Below, one piece after another: positions 17,147 to 25,535 of a stretch of DNA of 42,675 bases (the first letter of the stretch is position 1; every line of letters starts with the position of its first letter). Under the pieces are notes generated by a model, which saw only the letters and a program-made list of their open reading frames with translations, searched no databases and was not told the DNA's origin. The stretch is from positions 1 to 42,675 of the forward strand of contig CAZZKF010000017.1 of the NCBI GenBank assembly GCA_964654995.1, written 5' to 3'. This DNA is from CAZZKF01 sp964654995. GTDB taxonomy: Bacteria > Pseudomonadota > Alphaproteobacteria > CAZZKF01. Position numbers and translations under genes: made by a program.

Positions 17147-18661
17147 ATGACGCTGCCGCCGCTCCCCTACCGCGTGACCGAGGAGATGATCGACGCCTAT
17201 GGCGAGACCATCCACCACTTGAGCCTGAACCGGCAGCACCGCCACGGCGATCCGGTGCGCCTGCTCGATTATGCGGCGATCGCGGCGACGCGCACCGAGA
17301 CGGGACTCACCGACGCCGAGATCGCGGCCCGCGTCGGGCTTGACGAGGTGCAGGTCACTTTCATCCGCAACCTCATCGAGCGCCGCCGCTTTCGCCGCGA
17401 CCAGTACCGCAAGCTGTTTGCGCTCGGCGGCGGCCGGCGCTATCGCGAGGGGCGTTACGTCGATCCCCTTGCGGCGCTGAAGACCCGGCCCGAGAACCGG
17501 CGCCTGTACGAGGCCCTGACCTTCGACAAGGCTCAGGTGCAGACCTGGCTGGAGAGCGGCTGGTGGAGCGGCGAGACCCTGCTCTCCCGCCTTGGCCAAT
17601 ACGCCGGCACCCGGCCCGGGGCCGATGCCCTGCGCCTCGATGGCTGCACGCTGACCTTTGCCGAGCTGTCGCGGCGCGCCGCCCGCTTCGCCGCCGGCCT
17701 CATTGAACAGGGGCTGGCGCGCAGCGACGTGGTGGCGCTGGCGGTGCGTGATGAAAGCGACTTCATTCTGGCCGCGCTCGGCGTGGCGGCGATGGGCGGC
17801 GTACTGCTGCCGCTCGACCCGGCGCTCAAGGCCCGCCACATGGCCGCCTGTCTGCGCGACGCGAGGGCCCGGGCGATCATCTGCGCCGACGGGCTGGCCG
17901 AAGGCCTGATCGCCCAGCGACAGGCCTTGCCGCATCTGGCCCATGTCATCGTCGCCGGGCAGATGGCGGAGGTCGCAACGCCGGCCGATGACGCCCCGGC
18001 CCCACTGAACACCGAGCCGGCGGCGGCCGACCCGGCCCTGCTGTGGCCGACATCTGACGGAAAGCTGGTCGTCCACAGCCATCAGACGCTGCTGGCGGCG
18101 GCCCGCGGGCTGGCCGACGGCCTGGGCTTCGAGGCCGATGAGGCGATCCGCCCGGCGGCCCCCTTGTGGGACTCACCCGGCTTCATCGGTGCCATGGCGG
18201 CCATCTACGCCGGCGCCATCCTCGACCTCGGCGGCGATCAGGCGGTGGACGTGGCGATCGGGCCGGCCACGGCGCTCGCGGATGCGGGCGCGCGGGGCGC
18301 ACGGCTGCTGGTCGCCACCGACACGGCTGCCGATCCGGCATCTCTGGAGAAAATCGAGGCGGCGGCCAGGGGCGCCACGCTGGTGCGCCTGTGGAGCCCG
18401 GCGCAGGCCCCGGCCGCCCTGTTCTCACGGCCCGCAGACCCGCTGAAGCGCCGGCTCGGGACGCTGGGCCGCCCGGCCCCGGGAGTCGAGGCGCGCAAAG
18501 GCGAGACCGGACTGGAATTGCGCGGCCCGCAGCTCTGTCCCGGCCATGTCGACAATGCAACAGCCAATGCCGCGGCCTTCACGCAGGATGGCTGGCTGCG
18601 TACCGATCTTCCGGTAGAAGAAGAACAGGCGGCAGGCTTCTGGTGGGCGACACAAGTGTGA
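17147..18661 (+). CDS. degenerate, C-terminally short AMP-binding family protein with unusual N-terminal domain
   Basis: This 504-residue product starts with ~115 residues unlike ordinary ligases (EEMIDAYGETIHHLSLNRQH; then TDAEIAARVGLDEVQVTFIR, which looks helix-turn-helix-like). Residues ~135-500 follow the adenylate-forming fold (ALRLDGCTLTFAELSRRAAR, ALGVAAMGGVLLPLDPALKA), but key motifs have decayed. The P-loop reads LLWPTSDGKLVVHSH instead of TSGTTGxPKG, no YGSTE-like motif is seen, A7 reads GWLRTDLP, and the ~100-residue C-terminal domain with the catalytic Lys is absent. It ends at FWWATQV, just before another complete ligase gene. Catalysis looks unlikely; a binding or regulatory role is possible. 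No frameshift is evident, so it may be a genuine family. Confidence 0.78.
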   Translation: MTLPPLPYRVTEEMIDAYGETIHHLSLNRQHRHGDPVRLLDYAAIAATRTETGLTDAEIAARVGLDEVQVTFIRNLIERRRFRRDQYRKLFALGGGRRYREGRYVDPLAALKTRPENRRLYEALTFDKAQVQTWLESGWWSGETLLSRLGQYAGTRPGADALRLDGCTLTFAELSRRAARFAAGLIEQGLARSDVVALAVRDESDFILAALGVAAMGGVLLPLDPALKARHMAACLRDARARAIICADGLAEGLIAQRQALPHLAHVIVAGQMAEVATPADDAPAPLNTEPAAADPALLWPTSDGKLVVHSHQTLLAAARGLADGLGFEADEAIRPAAPLWDSPGFIGAMAAIYAGAILDLGGDQAVDVAIGPATALADAGARGARLLVATDTAADPASLEKIEAAARGATLVRLWSPAQAPAALFSRPADPLKRRLGTLGRPAPGVEARKGETGLELRGPQLCPGHVDNATANAAAFTQDGWLRTDLPVEEEQAAGFWWATQV

Positions 18662-18705
18662 ACGATGGTTGATTACGCGTGACTGTGAGTTGGAGTTCGA
18701 GGGGC

Positions 18706-20241
18706 ATGGACATTTCGACCTGGATTGAGCGGTGGGCCGATTTCGCGCCTGAGAAAACGGCGATCCTGTTCGAGGATCGCGACATCACCTATCGCGCGCT
18801 GGATGCCGACATTCGGGCCCTCGCCTGCGCACTCAGGAACGAGCTGGGAGTGAAGCGCGGCGACCGGGTGGCGCATCTCGGCTTCAACAGCCCCGAGATG
18901 CTGGTGCTGCTGTTCGCCTGCGCGCGCCTGGGTGCCATTCTGGTGCCGCTCAACTGGCGCCTGACCGTGCCCGAGCACGCCTATATCCTGCGCGATGCCG
19001 GCGCCGACGTTCTGCTTGCCGACTGGTCGTTCCACGAGCAGGCCGAAACGCTCGCCGGCGACATCGGGACCCTGCACCTGATTTGCATCGAGCCGGTGGA
19101 ACCGCAGGACGGCTGGCGCGACATGGCGCACCTGATGGCCAATGCCCAAGGACCCGACCGCGACGCGCATGTCGACGTGATGGATCCGCTGCTGATCGTC
19201 TATACCTCGGGCACCACCGGCCGGCCCAAGGGCGCGGTGCTGACCCAGAATGCGCTGCAGTGGAACGCCATCAACAGCACCATCGCCCATGATCTGCGCA
19301 GCACGGATCTCATTCTCAGCACCCTGCCGATGTTCCATGTCGGCGGCCTCAACATCCAGACGACGCCGGCGCTCCACGCCGGGGCGACCGTGGCGCTCCA
19401 TCGCAAGTTCGATGTCGAGGAAACGCTGCGCGCACTCTCTCAGGAACGCCCGACGCTGTGCGTTCTGGTGCCGGCGCAGATGCAGGCGATCCTCTCCCAC
19501 CCCGACTGGCCGGCAACCGATATCTCGTCGCTGCGGGTGCTCACCACCGGGTCGGGGATCGTGCCGGTGCCGCTGATCGAGGCCTGGCACGCCCGCTCCA
19601 TCCCGGTGATCCAGATCTACGGCTCGACCGAGACATCGCCGATCGCCATTCATCACACGGCGTATGATGCCATGGCCAGGCCGGGCTCGGCCGGCAAGCC
19701 GGCCATGCACTGCGAGATTCGCCTGGTCGACGAGTTCGGGCGCGACGTAGCCGAGGGCGAGCGCGGCGAGATTCTGGTGCGCGGGCCCAACGTTATGATC
19801 GAATACTGGAACAACCCGGACGCCACGGCGGCCGCCCTGGTCGACGGCTGGCATTACACCGGCGACATCGCCTGTCGCGATGCCGACGGCTTCTACTGGG
19901 TGGTCGACCGAAAGAAGGACATGATCGTCTCGGGCGGCGAGAACGTCTATCCGGCCGAGGTCGAGGCGGTCCTGTACGAACACGCCGACGTTGCCGAATG
20001 CGCGGTGGTCGGCCGGGCGCATGAAAAATGGGGCGAGACGACGGTGGCGGTGATCGTGCGCCGCCCCGGCAGCACCCTCGATGAGGCGCAGGTGATGGCC
20101 CTGTTCGAGGGGCGCCTGGCGCGCTACAAGCACCCGCGCGAAGTGATCTTCACCGACGCCCTGCCGCGCAACGCCATGGGCAAGATTCTCAAATACGAAA
20201 TCCGCGATATGGTCGCCCGCGGCGAGCTTGGCGGTGGCTGA
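18706..20241 (+). CDS. class I acyl-CoA ligase (long-chain fatty acid/aromatic acid type)
   Basis: The 511-residue protein carries a complete set of adenylate-forming motifs: YTSGTTGRPKGAVLTQNAL (P-loop), IYGSTETSPIAIH (A5), GWHYTGDIACRDADGFYWVV (A7), DRKKDMIVSGGENVYPAEVE (hinge region) and PRNAMGKILKYEIRD with the C-terminal Lys. It resembles general acyl-CoA synthetases rather than benzoate-CoA ligases, and may activate a ring-opened dicarboxylic or alkyl-substituted acid from the pathway. ATG 18706 is chosen because GAGGGG lies just upstream; a GTG at 18679 is in frame but lacks a clear site. Its TGA abuts the stop of the convergent subtilase gene, forming TGATCA at 20239-20244. Confidence 0.9.
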   Translation: MDISTWIERWADFAPEKTAILFEDRDITYRALDADIRALACALRNELGVKRGDRVAHLGFNSPEMLVLLFACARLGAILVPLNWRLTVPEHAYILRDAGADVLLADWSFHEQAETLAGDIGTLHLICIEPVEPQDGWRDMAHLMANAQGPDRDAHVDVMDPLLIVYTSGTTGRPKGAVLTQNALQWNAINSTIAHDLRSTDLILSTLPMFHVGGLNIQTTPALHAGATVALHRKFDVEETLRALSQERPTLCVLVPAQMQAILSHPDWPATDISSLRVLTTGSGIVPVPLIEAWHARSIPVIQIYGSTETSPIAIHHTAYDAMARPGSAGKPAMHCEIRLVDEFGRDVAEGERGEILVRGPNVMIEYWNNPDATAAALVDGWHYTGDIACRDADGFYWVVDRKKDMIVSGGENVYPAEVEAVLYEHADVAECAVVGRAHEKWGETTVAVIVRRPGSTLDEAQVMALFEGRLARYKHPREVIFTDALPRNAMGKILKYEIRDMVARGELGGG

Positions 20242-20934
20242 TCAGCGTCGTGCCTGTCTCCGCTCGGGACCGTGATACCGGGCGATGGATCGCAGATAGT
20301 CGCGGGCCGAGGCCGGCTCGCCGCCGGACGCCAGCCATTGGGCCAGCAGGCCGCTGACATGGGCGGCGGCAAAGCTCGCCCCGGCGATGGGCGGCGTGTC
20401 GGCCGCGTTTGCCGGCGCCCGGACACAGGCGCCGAAATCGGCCTGTCTGGTTGCGAGTGCCGAGATCTCGCCTGCGTCGCACCGGGCATCGCCGGTTACC
20501 CGGATGACGCCCGCATAGGCGGCCGGAAAAACCGGCGCCCCGCGGGCCGGGCTGGCGGCCACCAACAGGACGCCAGCGTCCACCGCGCGGGCAACCGCAC
20601 GGGCGAGAACCGGGCGATCTGCGCGCAGCCCGAAGCTCATCGAGATCAGCGCCGCGCCTCTCTCCGCCAGCCAGTCGAGTGCCGCGGCAATCGCCGCCGG
20701 CGTGGCGGTAAGCCGATCGGTAAACACCTGGGCGTTCAACAGCACCGCATCGGGCGCGTGATCGCGGATGATCCGGGCCAGCCGGCTGCCATGGCCCAAG
20801 GCGTCGTCCTGCACCGCCCCGATTTGAATATCGTCGCTCGCATCGAGGAAAAAGCGCCGCGCTGCACGCGCCCCGGGGGCCAGATCGGGAGCGAGCCCGC
20901 TGTCGATGAGGCCGACGGTGACCGGGCGGCTCAT
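20242..20934 (-). CDS. qhpE: subtilisin-like serine protease, QhpE-type maturation protease
   Basis: The 230-residue S8 protease has no signal peptide or prodomain, so it is cytosolic. The triad is visible: Asp11 (VGLIDSG), His48 (ALGHGS) and Ser187 (GASFAAAHVSG). The usual oxyanion-hole motif AAGN is absent; the corresponding stretch reads VAASPARGAPVFPAAY. In quinohemoprotein amine dehydrogenase (QHNDH) operons, QhpE removes the leader of the gamma-subunit after cross-linking by the radical SAM enzyme QhpD and before export by QhpF. Here it overlaps the ABC gene by four bases (ATGA), and the order qhpD-qhpF-qhpE on one strand supports the same role. No gamma-subunit gene is seen nearby, so the substrate must be encoded elsewhere or differ. 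Confidence 0.78.
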   Translation of the reverse strand: MSRPVTVGLIDSGLAPDLAPGARAARRFFLDASDDIQIGAVQDDALGHGSRLARIIRDHAPDAVLLNAQVFTDRLTATPAAIAAALDWLAERGAALISMSFGLRADRPVLARAVARAVDAGVLLVAASPARGAPVFPAAYAGVIRVTGDARCDAGEISALATRQADFGACVRAPANAADTPPIAGASFAAAHVSGLLAQWLASGGEPASARDYLRSIARYHGPERRQARR

Positions 20935-22619
20935 TCCATGCCCTCACCCGCATCCGGGGCATCGAGCGCCGTCAACCGGCCGCCTGAGAGCCGGTAGACC
21001 ATCGCCTCCGCCACCATCGGTGCCGGGCGATGGCTGATGATGATCCGGGTGCGCCCGGCAAATACCCTATCGATGGTCTCGAGGATGCGGGCTTCCGCTT
21101 CCCGATCGATCGCCGAGGTCGCCTCATCGAGGACGAGGACCGCCGGGTCCTGCAGGATCGCCCGGGCGATTGCCAGACGCTGGCGCTGGCCGCCCGAAAG
21201 ATCGACGCCGCGTTCGGCCAGCCGCGTTTCATAGCCGTCGGGCAGCGACTCGATGAAATCCGCGATCTCGGCCCGGGCAGCGGCGCGGGCGATATCGGCG
21301 TCGCCGGCGTCCCAGTTGCCGAAGCGGATGGCGTCTGCAACCGTGCCGCTCAGCATGCCGGCATCCTGGGCGACCACTGCGATGCGCCGGCGCAAGGTCA
21401 CCAGATCGAGCTCGCGCACATCCGCACCATCCAGCAGCACGCGCCCGGCATCGGGATCGAGGTGGCGGTGCAGCAGATCGATGAGCGTCGATTTGCCGGC
21501 GCCCGAGGGGCCGGTGATCACCACCTTGGCGCCGGCCGGAATGTCCAGCGAGAGATCGTCGAGTACGGGGCCTTCGCGGCCCCGGCGGGCGACACGGACA
21601 TGCTCGAAGCGAATCGCGCCGGGCGTATCGGCAGGCAGGCTGCGGGCGCTGGCCGGCACCGTGATCTCGGGCACCTCGCGCATCAGTTCGAGGACACGGC
21701 TCAGGCTGACGCGCGCCCGGCGAACGGCGACGTAAAGGCCCATGAAGGTGCGCACCGGCGCACCCGCACGCCCCAGATAGATCGAAAAGGCAATCAGCGT
21801 GCCGACGCTGATCGTGCGCTCCGCCACCATGTAGCCGCCGGCGATGAACATCGCCGCCACACCCAGCGTCATCAGCACCGCCGGCACCGCCCCGGCCAGA
21901 TAGCCGGCCATCTGGGCCTTCAGAAGCCCGTCGAGATAATCGCCGTGAAGGCCCGCAAGCCGGGTTGCCATGCGGTCTTCCGCAGCCGTCGACTGGATGA
22001 ATTTCATCGCCCCCAGGGTTTCGACGAAAAAGCCGGTGACATCGCCGGCGCGCTCACGCACGACGCGGGTGAGGCGCTCGATGCGCGGCCGAAGGGCCCG
22101 CAAGACGGCGATCTGGGCAGGAAGAAAGATGAGTGCGATCAGCGTCAGCTTCCAGCTCAAAGCCAGCATGATGGCGAGGCTGCCGGCAAGCGTGATCGCC
22201 GCATTTACACTGGCCAGCAGGCTGTCGGTGGCGAACCGCTGGATCTCGGCAACGTCGCCGTCGAGCCGGGCCATCAGATCGCCGCTGCCGCGCCGCGCGA
22301 AGAAGTCGGGGCTCAAGCGCTCCAGGTGGCGGAACACCGCCTCGCGCATGGCGAACAGAACCCGCCCCGACAGGCCGGTGTAGAGCCAGCGGTTGAGCCC
22401 GCCAAGCGCCGCCGAGGCAATCGCGAGTGCGACCATGGCGGCGGCCACCCAGACGACGACGCGCGGGTTGGCACGGATCAGGCCGTCATCGATCAGCAGC
22501 CTGGTGAGCAGGGGCTGGACCAGCCCGAGGCCGGTGGCCAGCAGGCTGAGCGCGAGCACCAGCGCCAGCCCGCCCGCATGCGGGCGGACGAAGGGCAGCA
22601 GCCAGCCCCAGGTGTTCAT
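20931..22619 (-). CDS. qhpF: ABC exporter (permease-ATPase fusion), QhpF-type
   Basis: The 562-residue half-transporter has six membrane helices (about residues 1-300) and a C-terminal ATPase: GPSGAGKST (Walker A, about 367-375), LSGGQRQRLAIARAI (signature), VLVLDEATSAID (Walker B) and an H-loop His in IIISHRPAP. It belongs to the MsbA/peptide-exporter group. In QHNDH operons QhpF moves the modified gamma-subunit to the periplasm, which fits the upstream radical SAM gene and downstream protease. ATG 22619 is the first ATG; an in-frame GTG at 22679, closer to the qhpD stop, is an alternative. A generic lipid or drug exporter cannot be excluded by sequence alone. Confidence 0.78.
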   Translation of the reverse strand: MNTWGWLLPFVRPHAGGLALVLALSLLATGLGLVQPLLTRLLIDDGLIRANPRVVVWVAAAMVALAIASAALGGLNRWLYTGLSGRVLFAMREAVFRHLERLSPDFFARRGSGDLMARLDGDVAEIQRFATDSLLASVNAAITLAGSLAIMLALSWKLTLIALIFLPAQIAVLRALRPRIERLTRVVRERAGDVTGFFVETLGAMKFIQSTAAEDRMATRLAGLHGDYLDGLLKAQMAGYLAGAVPAVLMTLGVAAMFIAGGYMVAERTISVGTLIAFSIYLGRAGAPVRTFMGLYVAVRRARVSLSRVLELMREVPEITVPASARSLPADTPGAIRFEHVRVARRGREGPVLDDLSLDIPAGAKVVITGPSGAGKSTLIDLLHRHLDPDAGRVLLDGADVRELDLVTLRRRIAVVAQDAGMLSGTVADAIRFGNWDAGDADIARAAARAEIADFIESLPDGYETRLAERGVDLSGGQRQRLAIARAILQDPAVLVLDEATSAIDREAEARILETIDRVFAGRTRIIISHRPAPMVAEAMVYRLSGGRLTALDAPDAGEGME

Positions 22620-22695
22620 GTTGGTGTCGGCGCTTGCGCCCGTCTCCGCCCGCGTATCCTGAGCGGCCGCCCGCGTCACCGTGGCGGGCCCCGGT

Positions 22696-24147
22696 TCAGA
22701 CCAGGTCGAAGGCCGCCGGCGCGGCGCTGCGCGGCTCGACATGCCGGGCGAAAAAGGCCGGGTTGGCGGCGGCGATCTCGGCATAGACCTGAATGCCGAA
22801 GTCGATCCAGTCGCGCATCAGATCGCAATAGAGATAGGTGGGGCTGAGCGCATCGTCGTAGTTGACGTAGGATTCGTGATAGCAGCCGCCGGCACACAGA
22901 TTGCGGATGCGGCAGGTCTCGCATGCCAGCCCGGTGTGATCGCCGGCCTTTTCGAGAAACTGCCCCAATCGGTCCTTGGCAATGCCGCTGCGCACATCGC
23001 CGAAGGTCTCGAGATCGGAGCCGGTGAAGCGGTGGCAGAGGTTGAGCCCGCCCCCCGCATCGACCGCCAGAAGCCCGACCCCGGCGCCGCACGGCAGGGT
23101 CTTGCGGTTGCCGAGATGAAGGTCCGCCATCAACTGGTGCATGTTGGAAAAGCCGGTGTTCTCGCCGCGGATCGCCGCGTCCCGGTAGGCCCGGCCCAGC
23201 GCCTTCATGTTGTCGAAAAAGGCGCTGAGCTCCTCGCCGTTCAGCTTGAGAAGCGCGGATGCGCCCGAGGTCACCGGCGCAAAGCCGACTTCGGCAAAAC
23301 CGATCTCGTCCCTGAGGTGGGCGTGAATGGAACAGACATCGATCGCCCCGGCAGTCACCGTGACGCGGGCGCCGACGGGCCGGGCGCGATAGCGCTCCAG
23401 CAGCAGCCGGGTCTTGGCGGCAACCACGTCATAGGTGCCGGTGCCGCCGATCGAGCGGCGGTGGCGATCATGGACCGCCTTGGGCCCGTCGATGCTGACC
23501 GACAGCCCGAAGCGGTGGGCGTTCAGAAAGGCGATCTTGTCCTCGTCCAGCAGCGTCGCATTGGTGGTGAGCGAAAAATCCACCGTCTTGCCGGCGCGCT
23601 CGCAAGACTCTTCGGCGTAAATAACGACATCGCGGATCAGCGCCATGTTGGACAAAGGCTCGCCGCCGAAAAAGACCACATTCACGCGGGGCCTATCGCC
23701 GCTTTCGCGCAGCAGAAGGTCGATGCCGCGCTTGGCCGTCTCCAGATCCATGCGGGTCTCGGCCTTGGGCGTCGTCAGATCCTCCTTGTAGCAGTAAGTG
23801 CAGCCCAGATTGCACCCGGTCGTCACATTCAGGACGATGGTGCTGAGTGGGAATTCCCGGATTCGCAACGGCGTCGCCGCGTGTGGCTCGGCCCCGGCAT
23901 CCGCCACCACGCCCATCTCGATGAACTCGCGCAAGGCCTCGACGATATCGGCCGGCGCATACGCCCCATCGAAATGGCGCCGGATATCGGCCTCATCGAC
24001 CGCCCCGCGCTCACGGAACAGATCGAGGACGGCGCCGCCCACCTCGTCGAGCTCAAAGAGCGCCGTGCTTGGCACATGGAAAAGCACGCGCCGCTCGGCG
24101 ACGCGGACCTCGTGGGCGTTTTCTTCGATCAGCTTGAGTGCCGGCAT
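22696..24147 (-). CDS. qhpD: radical SAM/SPASM peptide-modifying enzyme, QhpD-type
   Basis: The 483-residue protein has an N-terminal ~95-residue RiPP-recognition-like segment, then the radical SAM motif CNLGCTYCYKED (Cys112, 116, 119) in a TIM barrel (FFGGEPLSN, SVSIDGPK). The C-terminal SPASM domain shows Cys353, Cys371, then C-x2-C-x5-C-x3-C (409, 412, 418, 422) and Cys441, ligands for two extra Fe-S clusters. The stretch CYHESYVNYDDALSPTYLYC and the tail resemble QhpD, which makes intrapeptidyl thioether bonds between Cys and Asp/Glu in the QHNDH gamma-subunit. ATG 24147 follows GGGGAGG. It is divergent from the FIST gene. Downstream qhpF and qhpE support the assignment; another peptide substrate remains possible. 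Confidence 0.82.
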   Translation of the reverse strand: MPALKLIEENAHEVRVAERRVLFHVPSTALFELDEVGGAVLDLFRERGAVDEADIRRHFDGAYAPADIVEALREFIEMGVVADAGAEPHAATPLRIREFPLSTIVLNVTTGCNLGCTYCYKEDLTTPKAETRMDLETAKRGIDLLLRESGDRPRVNVVFFGGEPLSNMALIRDVVIYAEESCERAGKTVDFSLTTNATLLDEDKIAFLNAHRFGLSVSIDGPKAVHDRHRRSIGGTGTYDVVAAKTRLLLERYRARPVGARVTVTAGAIDVCSIHAHLRDEIGFAEVGFAPVTSGASALLKLNGEELSAFFDNMKALGRAYRDAAIRGENTGFSNMHQLMADLHLGNRKTLPCGAGVGLLAVDAGGGLNLCHRFTGSDLETFGDVRSGIAKDRLGQFLEKAGDHTGLACETCRIRNLCAGGCYHESYVNYDDALSPTYLYCDLMRDWIDFGIQVYAEIAAANPAFFARHVEPRSAAPAAFDLV

Positions 24148-24323
24148 CGGCCTCCCCGTTCCTGCTGCCAGATCCTGACACGCACGCCTTTGCACGACGG
24201 CATATCGACCATACCAGAAATCCCCCGGGCTGTAAGTGATGCCAAAGTCGGGGATGGCGGCGTTCCCGGTCAGCTTGTGAGGTGCCGGGCGACGCGATAC
24301 CATGAGGCGGGATCGGAACAGCC
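24148..24323. promoter_or_regulatory. divergent control region, qhpD versus FIST gene
   Basis: This 176-bp interval must hold promoters for both directions. The minus strand contains TTGGCATCACTTACAGC and GATTTCTGGTATGGTCG, which may be promoter parts, but no pair has both good matches and spacing. The frame upstream of qhpD stays open to an ATG at 24303 without a good ribosome site, so I do not extend the gene. No palindrome like that at qhpG was found. Confidence 0.4.
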
Positions 24324-25535
24324 ATGTACGAGCACGATACAGTCACAACCCGCACGCCGGGCGATGGCACCGCGCCAGCGGCCACGTCCGGGTTTCGCCA
24401 GGCGGTGAGCCGGGCGCAAGACCCGGAGCGCGCCGCCGCCGAGCTCCATGACGCGCTGGTCGGGCCGGACACCGAGCTGGTCATTCTGTTCTGCTCCAGC
24501 CGCTACGACTTCGCCGCTTTGGGCCGCGCCATCAGGAAACGCTTTGCCGGGATCGCCGTCATCGGCGTGACCGCCGCCGGCGAAATCACGCCCCAAGGCT
24601 ATATCGAAGGCTCGATCGCCGGCCTGGCGATGCCGGCCAGCGCCGCCACCGTCGTTACCCGCCGGCTCGATGATCTGTCCGGCTTTCGCATGCAGGACGG
24701 CAGCACCGCGGCCGCCGCCCTGGTTGACGAGCTCGAAGCCAGAAGCCCGGGCATGGGCTCGGACAACACCTTCGCGCTGCTGCTGATCGACAGTCTGAAG
24801 ACCGGCGAGGAACGGGTGGTGGCGGCCATCGGCGCAGCCTTGGGCGGCATTCCGCTGGTCGGCGGCTCGGCCGCCGATGATCGCAGCTTTCAGCGCACCC
24901 GCATCTTTCACGATGGCGCCTTCCGGCGGGATGCGGCGGTAATTGCGCTGATCCGCACGCGCCATCCGTTCCGCACCTTTTCCACCCACCATTTCGAATG
25001 CGGCGATGCCAAGGCGGTGATCACCGCCGCCGATCCCAACCGCCGCATGGTCTACGAGATCAACGCCGAACCGGCAGCCCGGGAATATGCGCGGCTGTGC
25101 GGCATTCCCGACCGGGACATCAATTCCGACACCTTCATCCGCCATCCGATGCTGGTCAAGATCGGCGAGAACTATTATGTCCGCGGCATCGAAACGGTGA
25201 ATGACGACGGCAGCCTGCATTTCGCCTGCGCCATCGACAGCGGCATCGTGGTCACCTTCGGCCGGCCCACCGACATGTACAGGGAGCTGGAAGCCCTGTT
25301 CGACGATCTGCGCCGGGATCTCGGGCCGCCCGAACTGGTCATCGGCTGCGATTGCTGGGGGCGCAAGTACGAGATGGAGCAGATGCAGCTCACCCGCCGC
25401 ATCTCGGATCTGATGACCGCCAACAAAACCATCGGCTTCGCCACTTTCGGCGAGCAGATCAATTCCCTGCACGTCAATCACTCGTTCACCGGCGTTGCCC
25501 TGGGATCGGTCCCCCGCGATGACACCGCCGGTTGA
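24324..25535 (+). CDS. FIST domain sensor protein (FIST_N plus FIST_C)
   Basis: This 403-residue protein has a FIST_N region (ELVILFCSSRYDFAALGRAI, VTAAGEITPQGYIEGSIAGL, GIPLVGGSAADD) and a FIST_C region (RRMVYEINAEPAAREYARLC, FIRHPMLVKIGENYYVRGIE, and near the end KTIGFATFGEQINSLHVNHS). FIST domains are thought to sense small ligands, perhaps amino acids, and are usually coupled to signalling proteins. It has no membrane segment. The downstream hybrid kinase overlaps its 3' end by 17 bp, so the two are translated together and FIST probably supplies the input signal. A FIST-hybrid kinase-NarL regulator set is also known from pseudomonads near PQQ-alcohol oxidation genes (from memory). Confidence 0.9.
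   Translation: MYEHDTVTTRTPGDGTAPAATSGFRQAVSRAQDPERAAAELHDALVGPDTELVILFCSSRYDFAALGRAIRKRFAGIAVIGVTAAGEITPQGYIEGSIAGLAMPASAATVVTRRLDDLSGFRMQDGSTAAAALVDELEARSPGMGSDNTFALLLIDSLKTGEERVVAAIGAALGGIPLVGGSAADDRSFQRTRIFHDGAFRRDAAVIALIRTRHPFRTFSTHHFECGDAKAVITAADPNRRMVYEINAEPAAREYARLCGIPDRDINSDTFIRHPMLVKIGENYYVRGIETVNDDGSLHFACAIDSGIVVTFGRPTDMYRELEALFDDLRRDLGPPELVIGCDCWGRKYEMEQMQLTRRISDLMTANKTIGFATFGEQINSLHVNHSFTGVALGSVPRDDTAG

Noticed and set aside
20239..20244. TGATCA formed by the adjoining stop codons of convergent genes
   Set aside because: A chance consequence of two abutting TGA stops; no regulatory meaning is apparent.
24195..24260. Possible sigma-54 promoter for qhpD (TTGGCATCACTTACAGC on the minus strand)
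   Set aside because: The GG to GC spacing is 11, not the required 10, and the -12 element is poor.
24148..24303. Upstream extension of the radical SAM frame (to ATG 24303) as a possible precursor peptide or longer N-terminus
   Set aside because: The frame is open and has aromatic residues, but there is no ribosome site at 24303, and GGGGAGG before ATG 24147 clearly marks the start. No cross-link pattern is evident.
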